Assembly (NCBI GenBank): GCA_017958015.1
Contig: JAGDDM010000086.1
Span: 1 to 5,652, forward strand
Source: Abditibacteriota bacterium
Lineage (GTDB): Bacteria; Armatimonadota; UBA5829
Length of the DNA: 5,652 bases
Direction: 5' to 3'
Shown here: one piece after another, positions 1-4,759 of the stretch
Numbering within the stretch: position 1 is the first letter of the stretch
Layout of the letters: every line of letters starts with the position of its first letter
Position numbers and translations under genes: made by a program
The notes under the pieces: generated by a model
The model's input: only the letters and a program-made list of their open reading frames with translations
The model's database searches: none
Told to the model about the DNA's origin: nothing

Positions 1-1
1 T

Positions 2-208
2 CTGCCCATCGTTGTGGAGGATAACTGTTGGATAGGAAGCGACGTGACCATTCTGCCGGGAGTTACAATCGGCGCCGGCTCCGTTATCGGCGCGGGATCC
101 GTTGTTACAAAAGACATTCCGGCGAACGTAATCGCCTTCGGCAATCCCTGTAAAGTCATACGGCAAATTACGGAGGAAGACGCCGTTTTGCCGGAATACG
201 AAAGTTAG
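2..208 (+). CDS. Hexapeptide-repeat acetyltransferase, maltose/galactoside O-acetyltransferase type (3' end only)
   Basis: Only the last 68 codons are present; the gene begins outside the window. The visible protein is a left-handed beta-helix end: it starts LPIVVEDNCWIGSDVTILPG and continues through repeated I-G-x4 hexapeptides (IGSDVT, IGAGSV, IGAGSV). It closes with VTKDIPAN and GNPCKVIR, the usual C-terminal signature of the maltose/galactoside/NodL-type acetyltransferases. Family members are trimeric cytoplasmic enzymes that transfer acetyl from acetyl-CoA to a sugar or similar hydroxyl. The catalytic His lies upstream of this segment and cannot be checked, so the acceptor is unknown. 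A GTG at position 14 could be mistaken for a start, but the matching frame continues in front of it, so this is a truncated view and not a short gene. The stop TAG is followed within 20 nt by an intrinsic terminator. A serine acetyltransferase or sugar-nucleotide acetyltransferase is less likely given the GNPCKVIR ending. Confidence 0.88.
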   Translation: MPIVVEDNCWIGSDVTILPGVTIGAGSVIGAGSVVTKDIPANVIAFGNPCKVIRQITEEDAVLPEYES

Positions 209-217
209 ATTTCAAAC

Positions 218-252
218 AAAAAAAAGCACACCTCGCGGTGTGCTCTTTTTTT
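218..252. terminator. Bidirectional intrinsic terminator
   Basis: A perfect 8-bp stem (AGCACACC at 225-232 with GGTGTGCT at 237-244) closes a TCGC loop. It is followed on + by seven T (246-252) and preceded by eight A (218-225), which become the U-tract when read on -. It lies between two converging stop codons (208 on +, 262 on -), so it can end both the acetyltransferase transcript and the minus-strand small-gene transcript. Confidence 0.93.
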
Positions 253-261
253 GCGTTTTGC

Positions 262-621
262 TTAGGCGGTCTTGTACCAGGTGAAGGGGCTCTCTTTGAT
301 AACCATCTTCGCGGGCTGGCGGTTGGTGTTCTCAACGATGACGACTTCGCCCGGGTTCTCGGACTCGACGTTGTATCTGCCGTCGTCAACGAGGACGCCC
401 TTGATAACTTCCCAAGCCTTGTCGAACTCGCCCTTGTTGACGAGAATGGGGTGGGAGGAGCTGACGTTCTTGAAGCCGACGCCGGATTCCTTGAGGGAGT
501 TCTTCACTTCGGTGAAGACTTTGCCTCTGGTGCTGTCATGCTCGATGACAACCTGCTTGGTTCCGCTACCGAAATGGGTAGAGGCACGCGCTGTTTTACT
601 GAGTTTACCTTTTTCAGCCAT
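262..621 (-). CDS. Uncharacterised 119-residue protein
   Basis: I do not recognise this family. The reading frame is well supported. ATG at 621 follows GGAGG (630-634) with 8-nt spacing, TAA at 262-264 is followed by the shared terminator, and codon use is strongly biased (all seven Asn codons are AAC, Lys mostly AAG in the body), as in well-expressed genes. The protein has a basic N-terminus (MAEKGKLSKTARAS, residues 1-14), then a mixed hydrophilic alpha/beta-like body with alternating hydrophobic stretches (KQVVIEHD near 22-29, GEVVIVENTN near 91-100, PAKMVIKES near 103-111), ending FTWYKTA. It has no signal peptide, membrane segment, Cys cluster or nucleotide-binding motif, so a soluble cytoplasmic protein is inferred. 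No promoter is obvious between it and the tRNA-like copy upstream (663-740), so it may be transcribed from the tRNA promoter near 859-888. No function is proposed. Confidence 0.85.
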   Translation of the reverse strand: MAEKGKLSKTARASTHFGSGTKQVVIEHDSTRGKVFTEVKNSLKESGVGFKNVSSSHPILVNKGEFDKAWEVIKGVLVDDGRYNVESENPGEVVIVENTNRQPAKMVIKESPFTWYKTA

Positions 622-662
622 TTTAATTTCCTCCGTTAGGATAAAATATTTTTTTCTTTAAA

Positions 663-740
663 TGGAGCGGGAGACGATATTCGAGCGACTTCCGGTTTGG
701 AAGGCCGGCGCTCTACCGGATTAAAATCCGAGCGCCCCGC
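663..740 (-). pseudogene. Degraded tRNA-Gly(UCC)-like copy
   Basis: Read on -, this is an altered second copy of the tRNA-Gly gene at 760-835. Shared with it are the 3' acceptor strand with discriminator U and CCA (16 identical bases, 662-677 against 759-774), the anticodon-loop core CTTCCAA with the UCC anticodon (inside the identical 697-705), and GGTAGAGCGC (708-717). The first six acceptor bases still pair (one wobble), and a 4-bp D stem (GCTC/GAGC) remains. Three things argue against a normal tRNA. The T arm is 4 nt short and has lost its 5-bp stem. Bases 8 and 9 are missing. The D loop has grown to 16 nt because it holds a self-complementary GGATT-TT-AATCC (718-729). The closing pair of the anticodon stem is a C-A mismatch. 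A decayed duplicate is most likely. A tRNA-like RNA with a special role, or an integration scar at the tRNA 3' end, are less likely alternatives. Confidence 0.72.
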
Positions 741-759
741 AGCATTAATAAATTAAAGA

Positions 760-835
760 TGGAGCGGGAGACGAGGTTCGAACTCGCGACATCCAGCTTG
801 GAAGGCTAGCGCTCTACCAACTGAGCTACTCCCGC
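760..835 (-). tRNA. tRNA-Gly (anticodon UCC)
   Basis: A full cloverleaf of 76 nt reads on - from 835 to 760. The 7-bp acceptor stem is GCGGGAG/CTCCCGC, the D arm is GCTC-AGTTGGTA-GAGC, and the anticodon arm is CTAGC-CTTCCAA-GCTGG with anticodon TCC and one T-G wobble. The variable loop is ATGTC, the T arm is GCGAG-TTCGAAC-CTCGT, the discriminator is T, and CCA is encoded (760-762). The U discriminator is normal for bacterial glycine tRNAs. It decodes GGA and GGG. A TTGACA/TAAACT promoter lies just upstream, and a degraded copy of the same tRNA lies 19 nt downstream. Confidence 0.97.
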
Positions 836-858
836 GCGTGATTTGCGGCACGTCTAAT

Positions 859-888
859 AGTTTACCACAAACGCCCCCCGTTTGTCAA
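859..888 (-). promoter_or_regulatory. Sigma-70-type promoter for tRNA-Gly
   Basis: On - the perfect -35 box TTGACA (883-888) and TAAACT as -10 (859-864) are 18 nt apart. The predicted start lies near 852, about 17 nt ahead of the mature tRNA 5' end at 835. The -35 box falls at the edge of the loop of the hairpin at 872-905 that follows hisI. It probably drives the tRNA, the tRNA-like copy and perhaps the 119-residue protein. Confidence 0.75.
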
Positions 889-905
889 CTTTAAAACGGG
901 AGGCG
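872..905 (-). terminator. Probable terminator hairpin after hisI
   Basis: Read on -, CGCCTCCCGTTT (894-905) pairs over 12 bp with AAACGGGGGGCG (872-883) around a 10-nt loop, 16 nt past the hisI stop. One pair (901 with 876) is G-U on the minus-strand RNA but would be an A-C mismatch on +, which fits function for minus-strand transcripts. The T-tract afterwards is short (TTTGTGG), so termination may be partial and some hisFI transcription could continue into the tRNA region. Confidence 0.55.
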
Positions 906-920
906 TCGAATAATTTTTTC

Positions 921-1295
921 CTAATAGGAATCCATAAGTTTCTTAAGAACTATGGTTGTGTTGCCTTCGCTGTCCACTTTTCTGAAGAAGCAGCTGCGGT
1001 AACCCTCGTGGCAGGCGGCGCCGGTCTGCTCGACCTTAATGACGAAGCAGTCCTTGTCGCAGTCCACGTAGACTTCCTTGACTTTCTGGATGTTGCCGGA
1101 GGTCTCGCCCTTAATCCAGAAGGTCTGTCTGGATCTGGACCAGAAGCAGGCTCTGCCGGAGGTGAGGGTTTCCCGCACGGCGTCTTTGTTCATGTAGGCA
1201 ACCATGAGCACGTCGCCGTTGTCTGCGTCCTGAACCACGCCGGGAATGAGGCCGTCTTTATCGTATTTCAGTCCGTCGAGAAATTGTTCAATCAT
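921..1295 (-). CDS. hisI: Phosphoribosyl-AMP cyclohydrolase
   Basis: HisI opens the purine ring of phosphoribosyl-AMP to give the ProFAR imidazole carboxamide intermediate, the third step of histidine synthesis in the cytoplasm. The 124-residue protein matches the single-domain enzyme in length and lacks a fused HisE pyrophosphohydrolase domain. Visible signatures are MVAYMNKDAV near 31-40, CFWSRSRQTFWIKGETSGN at 50-68, the Mg-binding DCDKD at 78-82 (Asp78, Asp80, Asp82), and GAACHEGYRSCFFR at 92-105. Cys79, Cys95 and Cys102 are the expected zinc ligands. Its ATG overlaps the end of hisF by 8 nt in the shared ATGATTGA, which implies translational coupling and one transcript from the promoter upstream of hisF. 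The protein ends in a short LKKLMDSY tail with nothing unusual. Other his genes, including hisE, must lie elsewhere if the pathway is complete. Confidence 0.97.
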   Translation of the reverse strand: MIEQFLDGLKYDKDGLIPGVVQDADNGDVLMVAYMNKDAVRETLTSGRACFWSRSRQTFWIKGETSGNIQKVKEVYVDCDKDCFVIKVEQTGAACHEGYRSCFFRKVDSEGNTTIVLKKLMDSY

Positions 1296-2058
1296 CGTAT
1301 GTCTTCCTTATTTCCACACCCCGCTTGTCGAGGTATTGTTTTATTTCTTTGATGCTGTGCTTGCGGTAGTGAGCCATGGAGGCGATGAGGGCGGCGTCCG
1401 CGTGTCCTTCGGTGAGGGCTTCGTAGATGTGTTCCAGGGTGCCCGCGCCGCCGGAGGCGATTACCGGTACCGGAACGGCGTCGGCAACGGTGGCGGTGAG
1501 TGGGATGTCGTATCCTATCTCGGTGCCGTCTCTGTCCATGCTGGTGAGGAGAATTTCCCCCGCGCCCAGCTTGCAGCCTTCCACGCACCATTCGATGGCG
1601 TCGATGCCGGTGGCGTTTCTGCCGCCGTGGGTGAATACTTCCCACTTGTTGTCGCCGACCTGCTTGGCGTCAACGGCAAGGACCACGCACTGGCTGCCGA
1701 ACATTTCCGCGGCTTCCTTGATGAGGCCCGGATTTTTGATGGCGGCGGTGTTGATTCCGCACTTGTCGGCGCCGGTTTTGAGGATTTTTCTGAAATCGTC
1801 GGTGGTTCTGATGCCGCCGCCCACGGTGAAGGGGATGAACACCTGTTCCGCCGTGCGGGCCGCCACGTCAACGATGGTGTCGTGGTTGTCGGAGCTGGCG
1901 GTGATGTCCAGGAATGTAATCTCGTCCGCTCCCTCTCTGTTGTAGAGCGCCGCCAGTTCAACCGGGTCGCCGGCGTCTCTGAGGTTTACGAAGTTGGTTC
2001 CCTTTACGACTCTGCCGTCTTTGACGTCGAGACAGGGGATGATTCTTTTGGCTACCAT
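1288..2058 (-). CDS. hisF: Imidazole glycerol phosphate synthase, cyclase subunit
   Basis: HisF is the (beta/alpha)8-barrel subunit that joins ammonia, delivered by the glutaminase HisH, to PRFAR, producing imidazole glycerol phosphate for histidine and AICAR for purine synthesis. The 256 residues match the usual length. The two catalytic aspartates are at their textbook positions: Asp11 in IIPCLDVKDGRVVKG and Asp130 in VVLAVDAK. Other family blocks are FTVGGGIRT (77-85), GADKCGINTAA (96-106), LLTSMDRDGTEIGYD (170-184) and IASGGAGTLEH (200-210). Residues of the ammonia gate at the barrel base (Arg5, Glu46, Lys99, Glu168) are also present. The ATG at 2058 has a GGAGG 8 nt or less upstream, and the next frame residues fit MVAKRIIP, the common N-terminus. 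It leads the hisF-hisI pair. The partner hisH is not in the window. Confidence 0.98.
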   Translation of the reverse strand: MVAKRIIPCLDVKDGRVVKGTNFVNLRDAGDPVELAALYNREGADEITFLDITASSDNHDTIVDVAARTAEQVFIPFTVGGGIRTTDDFRKILKTGADKCGINTAAIKNPGLIKEAAEMFGSQCVVLAVDAKQVGDNKWEVFTHGGRNATGIDAIEWCVEGCKLGAGEILLTSMDRDGTEIGYDIPLTATVADAVPVPVIASGGAGTLEHIYEALTEGHADAALIASMAHYRKHSIKEIKQYLDKRGVEIRKTYDD

Positions 2059-2087
2059 AGGTACCTCCGTAATTTTAATATACTATA

Positions 2088-2116
2088 ATAGTACCATATT
2101 TCGCGGATATTGTCAC
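2088..2116 (-). promoter_or_regulatory. Promoter for hisF-hisI
   Basis: On -, GTGACA (2111-2116) and TACTAT (2088-2093) are separated by 17 nt, with a predicted start near 2081, giving a leader of roughly 20 nt that carries the GGAGG ribosome binding site of hisF. No his-leader peptide or attenuator fits in so short a leader. The -35 box overlaps that of a possible promoter pointing the other way. Confidence 0.55.
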
Positions 2117-2140
2117 CTATCTTTGATGATGTGGTATAAT
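2110..2140 (+). promoter_or_regulatory. Possible promoter for the ROK kinase operon
   Basis: A consensus TATAAT (2135-2140) lies 19 nt after TTGTCA (2110-2115). The start would be near 2147, leaving about 178 nt of leader that contains the inverted repeat at 2154-2306. The spacing is longer than ideal. A second TATAAT at 2246-2251 has no convincing -35 box but could serve instead and would give a short leader. Confidence 0.45.
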
Positions 2141-2153
2141 AGAATATGGATTT

Positions 2154-2306
2154 TAATAGGTTTTAGGTTTCGGGTTTCAGGTTATTAGGTCAGGTGTTCG
2201 GCGAAGCCGAACGGATTATAAAACAAACGCTGTAATGTGGGTTGGTATAATCGCGCGCTTGCGCGGCACCTCACCTAAAACCTAATAACCCAATAACCTA
2301 ATAACC
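2154..2306. repeat. Imperfect inverted repeat with internal hairpins and tandem octamers
   Basis: This is most of the non-coding gap between hisF and the ROK gene. The left arm (2154-2196) and right arm (2267-2306) are both built from GGTTATTAGGT-like units and are inverted relative to each other. At the inner ends AGGTCAGGTG (2187-2196) matches the complement of CACCTCACCT (2267-2276) at 9 of 10 bases. Further out the match continues with bulges. The right arm contains three tandem octamers (CCTAATAA, CCCAATAA, CCTAATAA, 2281-2304). The centre holds a 7-bp hairpin GTTCGGC-GAA-GCCGAAC (2196-2212) and a 5-bp hairpin CGCGC-GCTT-GCGCG (2252-2265). No reading frame or transposase is present. It may be a small non-autonomous repeat element or a structured leader; no known family is recognised. 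Confidence 0.6.
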
Positions 2307-2327
2307 TCATATAAGAGGTACATTATG
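2305..2327 (+). promoter_or_regulatory. Ribosome binding site of the ROK gene, possibly occluded by a hairpin
   Basis: AAGAGG (2313-2318) lies 6 nt before the ATG at 2325 and fixes this start. CCTC (2305-2308) can pair with GAGG (2315-2318) across a 6-nt loop. That weak 4-bp hairpin would cover the site, and its left side is the end of the inverted-repeat arm. Confidence 0.5.
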
Positions 2328-3287
2328 AAAAAATATTACATAGGCGTCGACTTGGGCGGCACGAACGTGCGGTCATCCGTGGTTACGGAGGACGGCAAGA
2401 TATTGGGCGGCGGCAAAGTTCCCTCCAAGGCCATGGAAGGACTGGACGCCACCGTTGAGCAGCTGCTCCTTTCCGTTAAGTTGGCTCTGGAGTCCGCGGG
2501 CAAGGATATTTCCGAGGTCGCCGGCGTGGGCATGTCCGTTCCCGGCACCCACAAGAGCAAAGAGGGCATCGTTGTTTGGTCGCCCAACTTCAAGGACTGG
2601 AACGGCGTCAATTTGGCGGGTCCCATCCGGGAGGCTCTGGGCGTTCCGGTTTGTATGGGGAACGACGCCAACGTGGCGGCCTTCGGCGAGTACGCCTACG
2701 GCGCCGGCAAGGGCACGAACATAATGGTTATGCTCACCCTGGGCACCGGCGTCGGCTCCGGCGTCATCATCGACGGCAAGATTTTCACCGGTGTCAACGA
2801 GGTGGGTCCGGAACTGGGCCACACAATCATACAGACCGACGGTCCCCGGTGCTCCTGCGGCAGATACGGCTGCGTTGAGGCCCTGGCCAGACGTGACGCC
2901 ATAATCGACAGAGCCGCCCGAAAAGCCCACCGCGGGAGAGACACCGTACTCGTGGATATGTGTAATAACGACCTGCGGGATCTGACCCCCGCCATGATTT
3001 CCGAGGCGGCGTCAAAGGGCGACGAGATAGCCGTTGAGACCGTGAAGGAAACCGGCTACTACGTGGGCATGGCGGTGTCCAACGCCATAAACATTTTCAA
3101 TCCGGACAAGGTGGTCATCGGCGGCGGAATAGCCGCGGCGGGTGATTTGCTCTTCGATTCGATAAAGACCACCGCCCGGGTGAACGCCCTCTACGCGGCT
3201 TACAGCGTCTGCGAGATAGTTCCGGCGGAGCTGGGCGACGACGCGGGCACCCTGGGCGGCGCCGCTCTGGCTCGGGCGGAGGCGTAA
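2325..3287 (+). CDS. ROK-family sugar kinase, probable glucokinase
   Basis: This cytoplasmic enzyme most likely phosphorylates glucose (or a related hexose) with ATP. The 320 residues match stand-alone ROK kinases, and there is no N-terminal helix-turn-helix, so it is not a NagC/XylR-type repressor. The order of motifs is complete: the ATP phosphate loop DLGGTN (9-14), sugar-binding NFKDWNGVNL (88-97), GNDANVAAFGEY (112-123) with the catalytic base Asp114, and LGTGVGSG (139-146). These are followed by the ExGH motif ELGH (163-166) and the zinc motif CSCGRYGCVEALA (176-188), where His166, Cys176, Cys178 and Cys183 are the expected ligands. VVIGGGIA (263-270) closes the nucleotide pocket. The GN-DAN and E163/H166 pattern is that of bacterial glucokinases, but ROK motifs do not separate glucose, fructose, mannose, ManNAc or allose reliably. 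It is the first gene of a probable four-gene operon; the next ATG lies one base after its TAA. Confidence 0.92.
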   Translation: MKKYYIGVDLGGTNVRSSVVTEDGKILGGGKVPSKAMEGLDATVEQLLLSVKLALESAGKDISEVAGVGMSVPGTHKSKEGIVVWSPNFKDWNGVNLAGPIREALGVPVCMGNDANVAAFGEYAYGAGKGTNIMVMLTLGTGVGSGVIIDGKIFTGVNEVGPELGHTIIQTDGPRCSCGRYGCVEALARRDAIIDRAARKAHRGRDTVLVDMCNNDLRDLTPAMISEAASKGDEIAVETVKETGYYVGMAVSNAINIFNPDKVVIGGGIAAAGDLLFDSIKTTARVNALYAAYSVCEIVPAELGDDAGTLGGAALARAEA

Positions 3288-3288
3288 T

Positions 3289-4452
3289 ATGGTAAGCAAA
3301 CACGAGCTGAAGGGAATTCTTATCCTCCTGCTCATCATCGGTCTCATCGCCTTCGTCATGGCGGCGATAAACGGCAATTTGGAGCGGTTCGGCATCAACT
3401 GGTTCTCCCCCAAGACGGTCTACGACAAAATTGCCTACGTGTCCGACGGCGACATTTGGGTCATGGACAAGGACGGAAGCAACCAAACCCGGCTCACCGA
3501 GGGAATGAAGGTCTCCACCGCCCCGGCGGTGTCTCCTTACGGAAACAGAATAGCCTTTGTGGGTCAGGGCAAGTTCGGCAGACAGGTGACAACCGTGTCT
3601 CCCGAGGGCGGCAAGGTTAAGTACATAACTTCCTCCGCGGAGACGAAGCGTATGCCCACCTATTCCCCCGACGGCTCCCATATGGCTTACATAATGAGCA
3701 ACAAGATTTTCGTGGCCTCCTCAACCGGCGGCAGCGCCCACTCCGTGCTGCCCACCCACAACGAAATCCACGCCGCCATATCCGACGCCGTGGGCAGAAG
3801 CGAGATTCCCGCCTACAACAACTACGCCTGGGGTCCCGAGGGGAACATGATGATAGGTTCCGCCCGGGTGGGCGACGGTGACAACGCGCTTACCTACCTG
3901 GCGGGCATGGAGGACGGTGATTCTCAGCGGTTCCCTCCCCTTAAGGAGAACGCCAAAACTCAGGTGGTGGCCCTTGACTGGGCTCTGGCGGCCAACGTGT
4001 TCGCCGCGGCGGAGACGGCGGATAAGGAAACTTTCCTGGTGGTCTGCGAAGGTCTGCAAAACACGGTTCCCTATCCCATCGGCAAAAGGGACGTGAGCGA
4101 TTTGGCTCTGTCTCCCGACGGCACGCTGCTGCTCTTTGCCGTGCGGAACGTGGAGGACAATACGCCTCCGGGCATATACCGCATAGATTTGCAGCTTAAG
4201 ACCATAGACTTTTTCGCCGCCGGCATATACGAGGATTTGTCCTTTTCCCCGGACGGAGAATCTCTGCTGGCCACGGCCCTTGAGGGCGACAAATCGGATA
4301 TTGTTCTCATAACCCTTTCGGACAACAAAATGACGAGACTCACAAAGGACGGCAAGTCCCGCAGCGGCGCCTGGTTCCCCATGAAGGGCTTTGAGACGGT
4401 TAAAAAGGACGGCGGCCATGTCCACGACGAACACTGCGGCCACGAGCATTAG
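3289..4452 (+). CDS. Membrane-anchored TolB/WD40-like beta-propeller protein with His-rich tail
   Basis: The 387-residue protein starts with a short basic segment and one hydrophobic helix (about residues 8-27, rich in Leu and Ile), with no lipobox or clear cleavage site, so a signal anchor with the rest outside the cytoplasm is inferred. The body carries PD40/TolB-type propeller repeats, with blades marked by SPYG (82-85), SPDG (126-129), GPEG (182-185), SPDG (275-278) and SPDG (320-323). Each is followed by a hydrophobic strand, and the first blade reads KIAYVSDGDIWVMDKDGSNQTRLT (split here only by name; residues 47-70). The last residues, GGHVHDEHCGHEH (375-387), contain five His and one Cys, a likely metal-binding tail. 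It is not TolB itself: the N-terminal TolB domain is missing. No enzymatic motif is seen, so a binding or scaffold role is likely. GGAGG (3278-3282) lies inside the end of the kinase gene, 6 nt before the ATG, implying coupled translation. Confidence 0.82.
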   Translation: MVSKHELKGILILLLIIGLIAFVMAAINGNLERFGINWFSPKTVYDKIAYVSDGDIWVMDKDGSNQTRLTEGMKVSTAPAVSPYGNRIAFVGQGKFGRQVTTVSPEGGKVKYITSSAETKRMPTYSPDGSHMAYIMSNKIFVASSTGGSAHSVLPTHNEIHAAISDAVGRSEIPAYNNYAWGPEGNMMIGSARVGDGDNALTYLAGMEDGDSQRFPPLKENAKTQVVALDWALAANVFAAAETADKETFLVVCEGLQNTVPYPIGKRDVSDLALSPDGTLLLFAVRNVEDNTPPGIYRIDLQLKTIDFFAAGIYEDLSFSPDGESLLATALEGDKSDIVLITLSDNKMTRLTKDGKSRSGAWFPMKGFETVKKDGGHVHDEHCGHEH

Positions 4453-4461
4453 GAAACCCCG

Positions 4462-4758
4462 ATGAAATCACACGTGTTTTTCAGAGTTGTGCGAACGGAT
4501 CGGTCGGAGCAGTACCTTATATGGGACGGGGATATCCGAGTGGGCCACCTGCACCTCCACTACGCCTACGATATCGTGTATATGACTCTGGCTTTGGAAA
4601 TTGATATGACAAAGGAAGAAAAGGACGACCTCGTGGACGAGATAGACGACACCCTCATCTCCTCCGCCATTCCGCCCTACGACAGACACGCTCTGAACGT
4701 CACGATTCTCCGCGCCTCGGACGCGGACACATATACCATAGGAAACGCGGGAGACTGA
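4462..4758 (+). CDS. Uncharacterised acidic 98-residue protein
   Basis: I do not recognise this protein. It is read as a gene because it sits in frame order between two clear genes, 9 nt after one and 1 nt before the next, and has the same GC-rich codon use. The start ATG at 4462 has AGGA (4451-4454) overlapping the previous stop, a weak site at normal distance. The N-terminal half looks beta-rich (VFFRVVRT, QYLIWDGDIRVGHLHLHY, with three His at 29-33), followed by a hydrophobic strand (IVYMTLALEIDM, 38-49). A strongly acidic helical stretch follows (KEEKDDLVDEIDDTLISS, 51-68), then a second strand (ALNVTILRASD). It lacks a signal peptide, membrane helix and Cys residues, so it is probably a soluble cytoplasmic alpha/beta protein. 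Its place immediately before an endonuclease IV-like gene suggests joint expression but says nothing definite about function. Confidence 0.75.
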   Translation: MKSHVFFRVVRTDRSEQYLIWDGDIRVGHLHLHYAYDIVYMTLALEIDMTKEEKDDLVDEIDDTLISSAIPPYDRHALNVTILRASDADTYTIGNAGD

Positions 4759-4759
4759 T

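Noticed and set aside
14..208. A complete small 64-codon gene starting at GTG 14
   Set aside because: The hexapeptide-repeat frame continues upstream to the window edge (LPIVVEDN), so it is the end of a longer acetyltransferase.
662..774. Integrated element bounded by a 16-bp repeat at the tRNA-Gly 3' end
   Set aside because: The two 16-bp copies (662-677, 759-774) are only about 97 bp apart with no integrase or cargo between them, and similarity extends through the whole tRNA, so tandem duplication explains it better.
1246..2088. Long open frame of 280 codons on +, opposite hisF
   Set aside because: It lies antisense to a well-supported hisF whose catalytic residues and length are all in place; the translation has no recognisable domain and comes from the GC-rich codon bias of the real gene.
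2281..2304. Three tandem octamers as a CRISPR array
   Set aside because: Units are 8 nt with no spacers and there are no cas genes; this is a short tandem repeat inside an inverted-repeat arm.
2325..3287. ROK-type transcriptional repressor
   Set aside because: No N-terminal DNA-binding domain; the protein starts directly at the ATP-binding DLGGTN motif and has the kinase length.
3721..4449. 242-codon open frame on - opposite the propeller gene
   Set aside because: Antisense shadow with no ribosome binding site; the + frame has TolB-like blades and a coupled start.
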